A stretch of DNA of 64,000 nucleotides from Thalassospira lucentensis MCCC 1A00383 = DSM 14000 (GCF_000421265.1 NZ_ATWN01000001.1:620001-684000), one strand, 5' to 3'; shown: positions 8,317 through 18,499, numbered from the stretch's first letter. The notes: generated by a model from the sequence alone, not told the origin. Numbers and translations are program-made.

Positions 8317-9570
8317 ATGCAAACCATCAAACCCGGATTGACGACACTTTCCGATGCGCTTGATATCGCCTTTGCCGAGGTTGGTATTGTGCAGGATGTC
8401 GAACAACGTCCGCTTGACCACTGCTTTGGTGCGGTGTTGCGGCGTGATGTGATTGCGAAGGTTGCTGTCCCATCGGTTGATAATTCGGCCATGGATGGCT
8501 ATGCGCTGCGGTTTGCTGACCTTGCGAATATGACGGGGGCAATTGATGTGATCGGCAGTTCCATGGCCGGTCATCCGTTCGAAGGCACACTTTCCAAGGG
8601 AAAAGCCATTCGGATTGCCACTGGTGCCGCCATTCCGAATGGTGCAGATTGCGTGATCATTCAGGAAAACGTTTCCGCCAATGAAAATGAAACCATCATT
8701 GAAATTCGCGATGATGTGATTGCACGCACCCAACTTGCGCAGAACATTCGCCGTGCGGGCGAAGACATCAAACAAGGAACGGTGGTCCTTTCATCGGGCA
8801 GGGTCCTTCGACCCCAAGATATTGCGATTGCCGCCGGGCAGGGGCTTGGGACTTTGGCCGTGGCGCGGCCATTGTCGGTTGCGGTGTTTTCAACCGGCGA
8901 TGAACTGGCAAAGCCGGGTGACCCGTTGCCGCCTGGCGGGATTTATGATTCCAACCGATTTGCCATGATTGGCATGCTGCGTAATATCGGCTGTAAGGTT
9001 ACTGATCTTGGTCTGCTGACCGATGATTTCGATGTTTTGCGCGATGCTTTGGATAGTGCGGCCAAGACCCACGATGTGATTATGACGTCGGGCGGAGTAT
9101 CAGTTGGTCGGGCAGATTTGCTTAAGTCGGTTGTTGACCAACTGGGTGAAATTCACGCATGGAAGTTGGCGATAAAACCCGGAAAGCCCTTGATGCGGGG
9201 CAAGATTGGGGACTGTCTTGTTCTTGGTCTGCCGGGCAATCCGGTTTCGGTGCTGGTTGCAGGGCTGTTATTTGCTATGCCGTTGTTGCGCTATGTGATG
9301 GGGGCTGATCGTGCGCAAACAGTTCCGGTAAGGATACCCGTTCGTGCTGGATTTGATTTTAAGCGCGGTCCCGGACGAAGAGAATGGCTGCGCGCACGAC
9401 TGGTGCAAAATGATGATGGCGCGTTTGAAGCAATTGCCTTTAATTCCACCAGCTCCGGGATGCTGTCATCGATGGTCTGGGCCGACGGTTTGATCGAAAT
9501 ACCGGAAGACTGCGGTCAGGTTTCAGTCGGTGATCAGGTGTTCTATCTTCCGTTGCGCGGATTGCAGTAA
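8317..9570 (+). CDS. moeA: Molybdopterin molybdenumtransferase
   Basis: 417 residues, full length for MoeA. The N-terminal hallmark VDNSAMDGYALRF is present (about residues 55-67), followed by the MoCF-binding domain with STGDELAKPG, GGIYDSNRF and SGGVSVGRADL, and a C-terminal beta domain with LGLPGNPVSVLVAG before it. MoeA inserts molybdate into adenylated molybdopterin in the cytoplasm to complete the molybdenum cofactor. It starts 68 bases after the iron permease with no visible terminator between them, so read-through is possible, but the functions are not obviously linked. No other molybdenum-cofactor gene lies in the window. Confidence 0.93.
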   Translation: MQTIKPGLTTLSDALDIAFAEVGIVQDVEQRPLDHCFGAVLRRDVIAKVAVPSVDNSAMDGYALRFADLANMTGAIDVIGSSMAGHPFEGTLSKGKAIRIATGAAIPNGADCVIIQENVSANENETIIEIRDDVIARTQLAQNIRRAGEDIKQGTVVLSSGRVLRPQDIAIAAGQGLGTLAVARPLSVAVFSTGDELAKPGDPLPPGGIYDSNRFAMIGMLRNIGCKVTDLGLLTDDFDVLRDALDSAAKTHDVIMTSGGVSVGRADLLKSVVDQLGEIHAWKLAIKPGKPLMRGKIGDCLVLGLPGNPVSVLVAGLLFAMPLLRYVMGADRAQTVPVRIPVRAGFDFKRGPGRREWLRARLVQNDDGAFEAIAFNSTSSGMLSSMVWADGLIEIPEDCGQVSVGDQVFYLPLRGLQ

Positions 9571-9784
9571 CATGTGCGTACAACATAAAAAACGATGCGC
9601 AACGTCGTGATCTGGTTGAAAAAGTCTTGCGCGATATTGCTTCTGTATGAGAGCAATAGGGAGGATTAAAAATTATGGTTTAAAAGTGTATCCAAAACGG
9701 ATTTACTTACCAATGAGGGATACCTTGCCATCCATATTTGTGGTTGAATAGGTGTTAGGGACCACTGCGTAAGCGGGCGAATAT

Positions 9785-10987
9785 ATGTCAATCGTAGGGA
9801 ACTCCGGCTATCGGGTTCTAATCTATAGCCACGATACCTTTGGGCTCGGCCACTTGCGCCGGTGCCGGACTATTGCGCATGCGCTGGTCTCTCGCAGGGA
9901 TGATGTTTCTGTTCTGATTTTGTCGGGATCCCCGATTATCGGCAGTTTCGAGTTCCGTTCACGAGTCGATTTTGTTCGTATTCCCGGCGTGATCAAACTC
10001 TCGAACGGGGAATACACGTCGCTCAATCTCAATATCGATGTTGATCAGATACTTGAGATGCGAGAATCCATCATCAAACATACTGCAGACGTGTTTAATC
10101 CTGACATTTTCATCGTCGATAAAGAGCCGCTTGGACTTCGCGGTGAGGTGGAGTCCACTTTGCGTATGTTGCGCCATCGCCGCACCCGTCTTGTTATGGG
10201 GTTGCGCGATGTGATGGATGATCCGGCTCACTTGCGCGAAGAATGGGACCGCAAGCAATGCGTGCCTGCCTTGGCCGAACTCTATGACGAAATCTGGGTT
10301 TATGGTCTGCAGGAAATCTGTAATCCCCTCGAAGGGATTGATTTGCCTGCGGGCGTGGAAAACAAAATGGCGTATACGGGGTATCTGCCACGTACCGCAA
10401 CCCGACGTCCAACACCGGAACACGGGGCCCTTGGTCTTGAAGAACCCTATTACCTTGTGACCACAGGTGGTGGTGGTGATGGGGTTAATCTGGTCGATTG
10501 GGTGATCAGTGCCTATGAAGCAGATGAAACCATTGCTGTACCATCGCTTGTCGTGCTTGGGCCGTTTATGGCGCCAGCCGAACAGAAATCCTTTATGGAC
10601 CGGGCCGAAAAGATCGACAAGCTGTCGGTCATTACATTTGATGCCAATGTCGAAATGCTGATGCATAATTCTGCCGGTGTCATTGCCATGGGCGGCTATA
10701 ATACGTTCTGCGAAATTCTGTCATTTGATAAGCCTGCCGTCATTGTGCCGCGCACCGTACCGCGTCTTGAGCAATATGTCCGTGCCTCGGCGGCGGAAAA
10801 GCTTGGTCTTGTCAAAATGCTCACGGAAGACAACGGTCGGGATCCGCGTCAAATGGCCGATGCGCTTCATGGATTGATTTCGCAGCCCAAACCGTCGCAT
10901 GTGACTGTTCCCAACCTGATGGGCGGGCTTGATCGGGTCGGTGATCTTGTTGATCGCTGGCTCCCGCCGCAAATGGCGGCCGAATAG
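9785..10987 (+). CDS. Glycosyltransferase, MurG/GT28-like, first gene of the glycan operon
   Basis: 400 residues. The N-terminus VLIYSHDTFGLGHLRRC resembles the glycine-rich, GHxRR acceptor-side loop of MurG-like GT-B enzymes; the C-terminal half has VTTGGGGDG and AMGGYNTFCEILSFDKPAV, the nucleotide-sugar-binding pattern of this fold. It is related to the predicted glycosyltransferase at 14053 in the same operon. A soluble GT-B enzyme working at the cytoplasmic face of the membrane is likely. It opens an operon of 11 co-directional genes; the 214-base upstream gap should hold the promoter. Donor and acceptor sugars cannot be told from the sequence. Confidence 0.75.
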   Translation: MSIVGNSGYRVLIYSHDTFGLGHLRRCRTIAHALVSRRDDVSVLILSGSPIIGSFEFRSRVDFVRIPGVIKLSNGEYTSLNLNIDVDQILEMRESIIKHTADVFNPDIFIVDKEPLGLRGEVESTLRMLRHRRTRLVMGLRDVMDDPAHLREEWDRKQCVPALAELYDEIWVYGLQEICNPLEGIDLPAGVENKMAYTGYLPRTATRRPTPEHGALGLEEPYYLVTTGGGGDGVNLVDWVISAYEADETIAVPSLVVLGPFMAPAEQKSFMDRAEKIDKLSVITFDANVEMLMHNSAGVIAMGGYNTFCEILSFDKPAVIVPRTVPRLEQYVRASAAEKLGLVKMLTEDNGRDPRQMADALHGLISQPKPSHVTVPNLMGGLDRVGDLVDRWLPPQMAAE

Positions 10988-11009
10988 GTAACGCCGGGAT
11001 GCCCAATTT

Positions 11010-12290
11010 ATGACACGCGACACTCTTGCAATCGTGGTTAAAGGTTATCCGCGATTGTCGGAAACCTTTATTGCGCAGGAAATCCTTGGCATTCAGCAGG
11101 TAGGTATTCCCTATCGGATTGTCTCACTGCGTCATCCCACGGATAAAAAACGTCACCCGATCCATGAAAGGATTACGGGGGATATCGATTATCTGCCAGA
11201 ATATGTCAATCAGGAACCGCTGCGTGTTGTGCGCAGTTGGTTAAAAGTCCGAAAATTGCGTGGCTATCGCCGGGCAGTCAATATCTGGTGGCAGGATTAC
11301 CGCCGTGACCGCACACCAAACCGCGCCCGACGGTTTGTGCAGGCCATTGTCATGGCGGCGGAACTTCCCGATGACATCACCCGTATTTACGCCCATTTCC
11401 TCCATACACCTGCGTCGGTCGCACGCTATTGCGCGATCATGCGGGGAATTCCATGGTCCTGTTCGGCGCACGCCAAGGATATCTACACCAGTGCGGACTG
11501 GGACATGCGCGAAAAGCTGCGCGATATGGATTGGTTGGTGACCTGTACCAAGGCCAATGTCGATTACCTGCAGGGGCTGGCTGAAGACCCGTCAAAGGTT
11601 CATTTGCTCTATCACGGACTTGATTTTTCGCGGTTTCCCGAAAAGCTGCCAGATCGTGAAATGCGCGATGGCGGTAATGCCGATCAGCCGGTAACGATCT
11701 TGTCGGTCGGGCGTTTGGTCGGCAAAAAGGGTTATGACGATTTGCTAGGTGCCTTGGCTAAATTGCCCAAGGACCTTTCGTGGCGTTTTGTGCATATCGG
11801 TGGGGGAAGTGGCGATAAATACCGTAAACTTGCCGCTGAGCTTGGCATTTCAGGACGTTGTGAGTGGCAAGGTGCCCGCGATCAGAAAGAAGTCATTGCT
11901 GCCTGTCAGTCTGCTGATTTGTTTGTTCTGGCCAGCCGGATACAAAAGGACGGTGACCGTGATGGTCTGCCCAATGTGTTGATGGAAGCACAGCTTTGTG
12001 GTCTGGCGGCCGTTTCAACCGCGATTTCCGCAATCCCGGAACTGATCGAAGATGGCGTGAACGGCCTGCTGGTTCCTCAGCGCAATCCCGATGAGCTGGC
12101 CAAGGCCTTGCAAGCCATGATTTCGGACCCGAAACGGCGCGATGAAATGGGCCGGAAGGGCAATGAAATCGTACGACGCGATTTTTCCTTCTACAGCGGC
12201 ATGAAGGATCTCGCGCATCGTTTTGGCGTTACCGACAGCGATCCGGAAAACATTTCTTCCAGCCATTCTCAGAAACCCGCAGCAGAGTAG
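11010..12290 (+). CDS. Glycosyltransferase family 4 protein
   Basis: 426 residues, GT-B fold. The C-terminal half carries the GT4 landmarks: ILSVGRLVGKKGYDDL, WQGARDQKEVIAACQSADL and the donor-binding loop DGLPNVLMEAQLCGLAAVST, where the conserved glutamate is present. The N-terminal half contains SCSAHAKDIYTS, as in colanic-acid-type glycosyltransferases. It begins 22 bases after the first gene of the operon and ends 12 bases before the next. The product is expected to transfer a sugar from a nucleotide donor to a growing glycan or glycolipid. Confidence 0.85.
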   Translation: MTRDTLAIVVKGYPRLSETFIAQEILGIQQVGIPYRIVSLRHPTDKKRHPIHERITGDIDYLPEYVNQEPLRVVRSWLKVRKLRGYRRAVNIWWQDYRRDRTPNRARRFVQAIVMAAELPDDITRIYAHFLHTPASVARYCAIMRGIPWSCSAHAKDIYTSADWDMREKLRDMDWLVTCTKANVDYLQGLAEDPSKVHLLYHGLDFSRFPEKLPDREMRDGGNADQPVTILSVGRLVGKKGYDDLLGALAKLPKDLSWRFVHIGGGSGDKYRKLAAELGISGRCEWQGARDQKEVIAACQSADLFVLASRIQKDGDRDGLPNVLMEAQLCGLAAVSTAISAIPELIEDGVNGLLVPQRNPDELAKALQAMISDPKRRDEMGRKGNEIVRRDFSFYSGMKDLAHRFGVTDSDPENISSSHSQKPAAE

Positions 12291-12302
12291 GAGGCTACCA
12301 TC

Positions 12303-13442
12303 TTGAAGGTTGCCTTCTATGCTCCGCTAAAGCCCACTGACCATCCGGTGCCATCCGGGGATAGGTTGATGGCGCGGATGTTGGTTGCCGCCCTTGAAGG
12401 GACTGACATGCAGGTTGATATTGCAGCGCGTCTGCGCAGCCGGGTTTCAGATGGCAATATCCTAAAACAGGCGCGTCTGGCCGAGTTGGGGACGAAGCTT
12501 GCTGCACGACTGTTGCGCCAATATCAAACCGGCTTTCGCCCAAAGCCCGACATTTGGTTTACCTACCACCTTTATTACAAGGCACCGGACTGGGTTGGTC
12601 CGCTTGTCGCCAATGCGCTGGACATCCCCTATGTCGTCGCCGAGGCATCCTTTGCGCCCAAACGCGCAGATGGCCCGTGGCAACAAAGTCATCAGGCAGT
12701 GGAATTGGCTCTGCGTCACGCCGATGCGGTCTTTTCGCTTAATCGCACTGATATGGAATGCCTAAGACCAATTTGTGATGCCAGGAAATTGCATTATCTC
12801 GCACCCTTTACCCAGATTGAAAACTGGCAGGTGCCCGAACGCGCCGATATTGACTGCACCTGCGTAAAACTTGTCACAACGGCTATGATGCGCGAAGGCG
12901 ATAAGCTGAAATCTTTTGAGGCCTTGGCACGGGTGCTGGGCCGCGTTAAACGCGACAATGTTAAAAACTGGCATTTGACCATTGTGGGTGATGGCCCGGA
13001 GCGGACATCAGTCGAGGGTTTGTTTGCTGCACAGGGGATTAAGAAACAGAACCTTTTTTTTGCCGGGCTTTGCAGCGCAGGTCAAACACGCGACCATCTT
13101 GCGTCTGCCGATCTGTTTGTTTGGCCTGCGATTAACGAAGCATACGGTATGGCCTTGCTTGAGGCACAGGCCGCAGGGCTGCCTGTACTGGCAGGAAACA
13201 CGGGTGGTGTGCCTGGTGTGGTGTCGGATCAGAAAACAGGTTGGCTTGTCCCGGCTGGGGATGAAGGTGCTTTTGGTGCGCAGCTAACAAGATGTCTGAC
13301 AGATCAAATTGAGACACTGCGTTCTTTCGGGCGCAATGCGGCTGCAAAAGCCAAGCAGGATCACACAATCGGCGCAGCATCAAATGTATTGGGTTCAGAG
13401 CTTCGCAAGATCGTTGTAAATGCAACGCCGGACTGCACATGA
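12303..13442 (+). CDS. Glycosyltransferase family 4 protein (second)
   Basis: 379 residues. The start is a TTG at 12303, supported by a perfect AGGAGG ribosome-binding site (12289-12294) eight bases upstream; the rare start codon is therefore credible. The GT-B C-terminal domain shows LTIVGDGPERTSVE, FFAGLCSAGQTRDHLASADL and EAYGMALLEAQAAGLPVLAG, with the E-x7-E pair of retaining GT4 enzymes. It overlaps the next gene by four bases (ATGA), implying coupled translation. Substrates are unknown. Confidence 0.85.
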   Translation: MKVAFYAPLKPTDHPVPSGDRLMARMLVAALEGTDMQVDIAARLRSRVSDGNILKQARLAELGTKLAARLLRQYQTGFRPKPDIWFTYHLYYKAPDWVGPLVANALDIPYVVAEASFAPKRADGPWQQSHQAVELALRHADAVFSLNRTDMECLRPICDARKLHYLAPFTQIENWQVPERADIDCTCVKLVTTAMMREGDKLKSFEALARVLGRVKRDNVKNWHLTIVGDGPERTSVEGLFAAQGIKKQNLFFAGLCSAGQTRDHLASADLFVWPAINEAYGMALLEAQAAGLPVLAGNTGGVPGVVSDQKTGWLVPAGDEGAFGAQLTRCLTDQIETLRSFGRNAAAKAKQDHTIGAASNVLGSELRKIVVNATPDCT

Positions 13443-14056
13443 ACAAAATACGCTTTGCCCTTTTGCGACACGGGGTGACCGACTGGAACGTTGAAAAACG
13501 TATTCAGGGCCATTCTGACATTTTATTGCGGGCTGATACTGTCGCCAAATACCGTACCCGACGTTTGCCAAACGATTGGCAAACCGTTCCATGGTACTGC
13601 ACGCCACTGTCACGCACACGCGAAACAGCTGATGCCTTGGCGATTTCACCGGTTACACCGCAACCCGATTTGATTGAGATGGATTGGGGCGATTGGGAAG
13701 GCCAACGATTGCCTGATCTTCGTAATGTGCTTGGGGAAAACATGGCACAGAATGAAGATCGTGGCTGGGCGTTTCGCCCGGACGGCGGCGAAAGCCCGCA
13801 AGATGTGCTTGTGCGTGTCCAGGGTTTCCTGGCCAGACAGATAAGTACGCACGGTGCCGTAAAATTTGGCGCCATCACCCACAAAGGCGTTATTCGTGCT
13901 GTTTATGCTGCGGCACGTGGATGGAACATGATGGGAAAAATCCCTGATAAACTTGATTGGGAATGTCTGCATGTTTTTGACTGGTCTGAACAAGACGGCT
14001 TTGAGGTGGTGAAACTCAACATCGCGTTAATTTCCGCCGATGGGGGCGCTGTATGA
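13439..14056 (+). CDS. Histidine phosphatase family protein (phosphoglycerate-mutase-like)
   Basis: 205 residues. The catalytic RHG motif LLRHGVTDWN is at residues 9-18, the second catalytic histidine is in AITHKGVIRAVY, and the acid is in MDWGDWEGQRL, so the active site looks intact. The family removes phosphate from small metabolites or proteins through a phosphohistidine. It is sandwiched between glycosyltransferase genes with four-base overlaps on both sides, so it is probably part of the same pathway, perhaps removing phosphate from a sugar-phosphate intermediate. That role is inferred from position only. Confidence 0.85.
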   Translation: MNKIRFALLRHGVTDWNVEKRIQGHSDILLRADTVAKYRTRRLPNDWQTVPWYCTPLSRTRETADALAISPVTPQPDLIEMDWGDWEGQRLPDLRNVLGENMAQNEDRGWAFRPDGGESPQDVLVRVQGFLARQISTHGAVKFGAITHKGVIRAVYAAARGWNMMGKIPDKLDWECLHVFDWSEQDGFEVVKLNIALISADGGAV

Positions 14057-15195
14057 CCGATGTCATGGTTTATGTGCAGCATTTGCTTGGTATTGGACAT
14101 GTCCGTCGCATGGCCTTGATCAATCAGGCGATGCGCGAGCAGGGGTTAACGGTGACTGTTGCCAGCGGTGGTATTCCGGACCCGGCACTTGATTTTGCTG
14201 CAGACGAAGTTGTGCAATTGCCCGCATGTCGCACAGCAGATAGCAATTTTTCAGGCCTTGTTGACGCCAATGATTGTCCGATCAATGAGGATTGGACAAG
14301 CCGCCGGACACAGGATTTGCTGGCGGCATTCAAAAAGGCATCGCCAAAACTGCTTCTGATTGAAATGTTCCCGTTTGGGCGGAGGGCATTTCGGTTCGAA
14401 TTGATCCCCTTGATGGAGGCGGCACAGAAGGCCGGTGTTCCCATTATCTGTTCGGTGCGCGACCTTTTGGTGCGTAAGAAAGACCCGGTAAAGACCAAGT
14501 GGATGCGCGATGTCGCGCGTCAGTATTTCGACAAAGTTCTGGTGCACGGCGATCCTGATCTGTTTGGCTTTGACCATAGTTTTCCATACGCCAATGATAT
14601 CGCCGACATGATTACCTATACCGGCTATGTGGCGCCAACGAATGCATCGGAATATTTGAACAGACAGGATGATACACGAAGTGGGGTTCTGGTATCGGCG
14701 GGCGGCGGTGCGGTTGGTGTTGAGCTGATCGAAATTGCCATTGCTGCGCGGGAGCATTCAGAGCGGTTTCGAAATGCGCAGTGGGACATCGTTGCCGGGC
14801 CGCATTTCGCGCAAGAACGCTTTGACGCAGTATCGCAAACATTGCCGCCCGGCATGGTTTTGCATCGCTTCCTGCCAGACTTTCGCGCCCGCATGGCCAA
14901 GGCTGCTGTGTCCGTTTCGCAAGCCGGGTACAATACGTTGATGGATGTTCTTTCGACAAAGACACCTGCGGTTATGGTGCCGTTTGCCGAAGGTGGCGAA
15001 AGTGAACAAAAAGAGCGCGGCGAAATTTTATCAAGTGCCGGTGTCATTTCCTTGCTTGATCTTAGTGGCCTGACTGCGCAATCATTAGCAAAACAAATAG
15101 ATCGTGCCAATCAACCGCAAAATCTCAGTATTGCGTTGGATGGTGCGCAAAGAACTGCGGCACTTATCGCAGCTTTGATAAAGGGATCGGCATGA
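14053..15195 (+). CDS. Glycosyltransferase, MurG/GT28-like (second)
   Basis: 380 residues. The N-terminus VMVYVQHLLGIGHVRRMA has the same GHxRR loop as the first operon gene, and the C-terminal half has VSAGGGAVG and VSQAGYNTLMDVLSTKTPAVMV, matching the donor-binding region of that protein. The two are paralogues in one operon. It overlaps its neighbours by four bases at each end (ATGA). Function as a GT-B glycosyltransferase is predicted; substrates are unknown. Confidence 0.75.
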   Translation: MTDVMVYVQHLLGIGHVRRMALINQAMREQGLTVTVASGGIPDPALDFAADEVVQLPACRTADSNFSGLVDANDCPINEDWTSRRTQDLLAAFKKASPKLLLIEMFPFGRRAFRFELIPLMEAAQKAGVPIICSVRDLLVRKKDPVKTKWMRDVARQYFDKVLVHGDPDLFGFDHSFPYANDIADMITYTGYVAPTNASEYLNRQDDTRSGVLVSAGGGAVGVELIEIAIAAREHSERFRNAQWDIVAGPHFAQERFDAVSQTLPPGMVLHRFLPDFRARMAKAAVSVSQAGYNTLMDVLSTKTPAVMVPFAEGGESEQKERGEILSSAGVISLLDLSGLTAQSLAKQIDRANQPQNLSIALDGAQRTAALIAALIKGSA

Positions 15196-15950
15196 GCAGT
15201 TGGGATCATTTGCGCGCAGAACTTGATCTGTGGCAGTCCGAAGGACGGATTGCCACGGCTTGGTGGCGCGATGATGATGCTGTAACGGTAACCCCGCAAC
15301 TCGATACCATTCTGGCATTTGAACAGAAATACAAGGTACCGCTTGCCTTGGCCGTGATTCCGGCAAATTTGCAAAACGGTCTGGTCGAGCGGCTGGCAGA
15401 AACTCTTGATACCCGCGTGTTGCAGCATGGATGGGCCCACCAGAACCATATGCCTGACGGGCGCAAAAAACAGGAACTTGATGACGTGCGCGATCTTGGT
15501 GCTGTCGTTGCCGATTTGCGCAAAGGGTTTTCGGTGCTCTCATCACGGTTTGGGAACCGGTTTCTTCCGGTGGTTGTTCCGCCGTGGAACCGGATCGCCG
15601 ATGATGTGGTCGCAACCCTAAATTCCCTGGGTTTCTGTGGTTTAAGCACCTTTAATGCGCGCCAAACTGCCGAGCCGTATAAGGGGCTGTTGCAGGTAAA
15701 TACCCATGTCGATGTCATTGATTGGTGGGGCAGTCGTGGATTTGTTGGTGAAGACGTGGCGCTTGGGTCTATGATCGCCCATCTTGCCGCCCGTCGTACC
15801 GGTGCTGCTGACCCAAAAGAGCCGACTGGTATCCTGACCCATCATCTGGTCCATGACGGGGCAACAACACATTTTCTTGATAATCTTTTTTCGATGGAAC
15901 ATTCAGCACTCAGCTGGCTAAGAATTCCCGGAGTATTTCCATGGCAATAA
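15192..15950 (+). CDS. Polysaccharide deacetylase-like (NodB homology) protein
   Basis: 252 residues. The NodB-like pattern is present but slightly altered: the metal-binding acid motif reads WWRDDDAV (usually TFDD), the histidine motif is QHGWAHQNH, and a later PVVVPPWNR resembles motif 3 (RxPxx). There is no signal peptide, so a cytoplasmic location is likely, unlike chitin or peptidoglycan deacetylases. It overlaps the preceding glycosyltransferase by four bases and the next gene by ten. It may remove an N-acetyl group from a sugar made by the operon's glycosyltransferases; activity is unproven. Confidence 0.75.
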   Translation: MSSWDHLRAELDLWQSEGRIATAWWRDDDAVTVTPQLDTILAFEQKYKVPLALAVIPANLQNGLVERLAETLDTRVLQHGWAHQNHMPDGRKKQELDDVRDLGAVVADLRKGFSVLSSRFGNRFLPVVVPPWNRIADDVVATLNSLGFCGLSTFNARQTAEPYKGLLQVNTHVDVIDWWGSRGFVGEDVALGSMIAHLAARRTGAADPKEPTGILTHHLVHDGATTHFLDNLFSMEHSALSWLRIPGVFPWQ

Positions 15951-16564
15951 GTCCGAACAAACATCCGGAGCTCGATGACGCGCCAGTCGTCGACGAAGCG
16001 ATTGATCCGGTAAAACCAGCCGGGGTGCATGATCGTGATGTGCAAATGCTGGCCTATCCGACAAAAACAATGGCGCCTGATTTGGCCAAATCAATTGTTG
16101 GTTTGCTGATTTGCGGGGTGATTGCCCTGATCCCGGAAATGCTTGCCATCATTCAATGGACCTCAGCCGGGCTGTCCTTGCTGTTCATTTTTTACTTTGT
16201 GCGGACTTTGCTGCGGTTCCAGTCGAAAATTTACATTTCCGAATATGGCATTCGTCTTTCAAGCATGCGGGGCGGGACGGCGTTTGCCTGGTCGGAACTT
16301 TCAAAGTTCCGTTTGCGTTACTTCAGTACCAAGCGCGATGGCAACAAAGGTTGGTTTGAACTTACACTGCAAGCCGGAGATGCCAAGATTGTTGCAGAAT
16401 CCACCTTGGTCGGCTTCGACGAACTTCTTGATATTTCTCGTGATTGGGCGAAAGATAACCAACTTCTTGTGGACGACGTTACACGTACCAATCTGATGCG
16501 CATGGATGAGGCTGAAACGCTTGTTCGGGCTGTCGCATCAGAAAGGTCAAATGGTGGTGCCTAA
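15941..16564 (+). CDS. Membrane protein with two transmembrane helices and a bacterial-PH-like domain
   Basis: 207 residues of unknown function. A charged N-terminal 45 residues precede two close hydrophobic segments (about 48-65 and 70-88), then a beta-rich domain with KIYISEYGIRLSSMRGGTAF and an AWSELSKFRLRYF element, as in small PH-like membrane domains, then an acidic helical tail. It overlaps the deacetylase gene by ten bases and ends six bases before the ABC ATPase. Its place at the junction of the glycan genes and the importer suggests it links or regulates them; no direct evidence. Confidence 0.6.
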   Translation: MAISPNKHPELDDAPVVDEAIDPVKPAGVHDRDVQMLAYPTKTMAPDLAKSIVGLLICGVIALIPEMLAIIQWTSAGLSLLFIFYFVRTLLRFQSKIYISEYGIRLSSMRGGTAFAWSELSKFRLRYFSTKRDGNKGWFELTLQAGDAKIVAESTLVGFDELLDISRDWAKDNQLLVDDVTRTNLMRMDEAETLVRAVASERSNGGA

Positions 16565-16570
16565 GAAATT

Positions 16571-18499
16571 ATGACTGACATTCTGCGTATCAAGGACCTG
16601 AAAGTTGAATTTGTTTTGCCCCATATGCGGGTCAAGGCAGTCGAAAACGTCACTTTTCGGATTGGTGCGCAGGAAACAGTCGCTTTGGTCGGCGAATCAG
16701 GGTCGGGCAAGAGCACAATTTCACAGGCCATCATGGGGCTGTTGCCCAAGGCCGCACAGATCACCAACGGTTCGATTATATTTGCAGACCCCGACAAGCC
16801 CGGAACACGCGTCGATATTGCCATGCTTGACCGTTCTGGCGCGCAAATGCGATCAATCCGCGGTGGCCGGATATCGATGATTTTTCAGGAGCCGATGAGC
16901 TCCCTGTCCCCGCTTCATACCATTGGCGATCAGATTTGCGAGGCCGTCCGCCTTCACCGAAAGGTCGGCAACAGCGAAGCCCGCGAACTTGCCAAGGAAA
17001 TGCTGACCCTTGTCGGGTTTGCCGACCCAAAACGTGCGCTTAAGACCTATCCGTTTGAATTGTCTGGTGGTCTGCGGCAGCGTGCGATGATTGCCATGGC
17101 CATGGTGTGTCGACCTGCCTTGTTGGTTGCGGATGAACCGACGACTGCACTTGATGTCACCATTCAGGCGCAAATACTGCGTTTGATCCGGGAAGTGCAA
17201 AGCGAACTTAAAATGTCGGTGCTGCTGATCACCCACGATCTCGGGGTGGTGGCCAATATGGCCGATCGCATGGTGGTTATTTATGATGGCCGGGTTGTTG
17301 AGTCGGGCAGAACCGATGACGTGTTTATCAATCCGGGCCATGCCTACACCCAGTCGCTGCTCGCTGCTGTACCGCATTTTGACATGGGGCCCGACGAACG
17401 GCTAAAGCCGTTGCGTGAAATCAAACCAAAGACCGGTAGTCTTTTAGCGCTTAACGAATCCGAAGATGATCCACGCGAACAAACCGAAGTTCCACCGTCA
17501 TTGGCCTTACATCCAAGCATGGCGAGCGAACCTGTATTGGCCGTCCGTCATCTCAGCAAAAGCTTCACCCAGCGTAAGGGCAACTGGTTTAAGGCCGAAC
17601 ATCATTCAATCCCGGCAGTATCGGACGTATCGCTTACGGTGAACCGCGGCGAATGCGTTGGTCTGGTTGGCGAAAGTGGTTGTGGCAAGACAACGCTGTC
17701 CAAGCTGATTATGCGGGCAATGGACCCGGATGATGGATCGATCCTGTTTCGCGGTGAAAGCGGTCAGATGACCGAGCTGACGGGCCTTGATGAAGATCAG
17801 CTAAATCCATATCGCAAACGCATCCAGTTTGTTTTTCAGGACCCGTTTGGATCACTTAATCCACGCATGACAGTGCAGGATATCATCACAGAGCCAATGA
17901 TCATCCATGGGGTCGGCAATAGCGCCTATCACCGTAAGATGGTGCTCGAACTGATGGAAGTTGTCGGGCTCGACCCACGTTTCCTGAGCCGTTATCCGCA
18001 TAGTTTTTCTGGTGGTCAACGCCAGCGTATCGGCATTGCACGTGCGCTCAGCCTTAAGCCGGACCTGTTGATCTTTGACGAACCGACGTCGGCACTTGAT
18101 GTGTCAGTTCAGGCGCAAATACTTAATCTTTTAAAAGATTTACAACGTGATCTTAATTTGACTTATCTGTTTATCTCGCACAACCTTGCGGTCATAGATT
18201 ATGTCGCGGATCGCATTGCTGTGATGTGTGCTGGTCGTATTGTTGAGTCTGCACCACGTGAACAACTGTTCCGCAACCCGCTGCATCCATATACGCAGGC
18301 GTTGCTCAATGCTGTTCCGTTTGCTGATCTGGACCATCCACTTGATTTCAACAAGATCATGGATGGCAAGGCGTCTGATCCGGCGCGCTGGCCTGCACCC
18401 TTTACGATTAACCGTAATAGCGACCCGAAAATGATGCAGTTTGCCGAAGACCATTTTGTACGCGCCGAGCGTGCCGATTTTACGGAGATAGCAATATGA
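16571..18499 (+). CDS. ABC transporter ATPase with two fused nucleotide-binding domains (oligopeptide/YejF type)
   Basis: 642 residues holding two complete ATPase domains. The first has Walker [10 protein letters not shown] and signature [10 protein letters not shown]; the second, after a linker of about 60 residues, has Walker [10 protein letters not shown], signature [10 protein letters not shown] and Walker [13 protein letters not shown]. Both halves carry the C-terminal oligopeptide-type extension ([15 protein letters not shown] and [15 protein letters not shown]). Fusion of the DppD/DppF partners is typical of YejF-like systems. It energises import through the permeases at 20509 and 21504 and overlaps the binding-protein gene by four bases. 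Confidence 0.9.
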   Translation: MTDILRIKDLKVEFVLPHMRVKAVENVTFRIGAQETVALVGESGSGKSTISQAIMGLLPKAAQITNGSIIFADPDKPGTRVDIAMLDRSGAQMRSIRGGRISMIFQEPMSSLSPLHTIGDQICEAVRLHRKVGNSEARELAKEMLTLVGFADPKRALKTYPFELSGGLRQRAMIAMAMVCRPALLVADEPTTALDVTIQAQILRLIREVQSELKMSVLLITHDLGVVANMADRMVVIYDGRVVESGRTDDVFINPGHAYTQSLLAAVPHFDMGPDERLKPLREIKPKTGSLLALNESEDDPREQTEVPPSLALHPSMASEPVLAVRHLSKSFTQRKGNWFKAEHHSIPAVSDVSLTVNRGECVGLVGESGCGKTTLSKLIMRAMDPDDGSILFRGESGQMTELTGLDEDQLNPYRKRIQFVFQDPFGSLNPRMTVQDIITEPMIIHGVGNSAYHRKMVLELMEVVGLDPRFLSRYPHSFSGGQRQRIGIARALSLKPDLLIFDEPTSALDVSVQAQILNLLKDLQRDLNLTYLFISHNLAVIDYVADRIAVMCAGRIVESAPREQLFRNPLHPYTQALLNAVPFADLDHPLDFNKIMDGKASDPARWPAPFTINRNSDPKMMQFAEDHFVRAERADFTEIAI

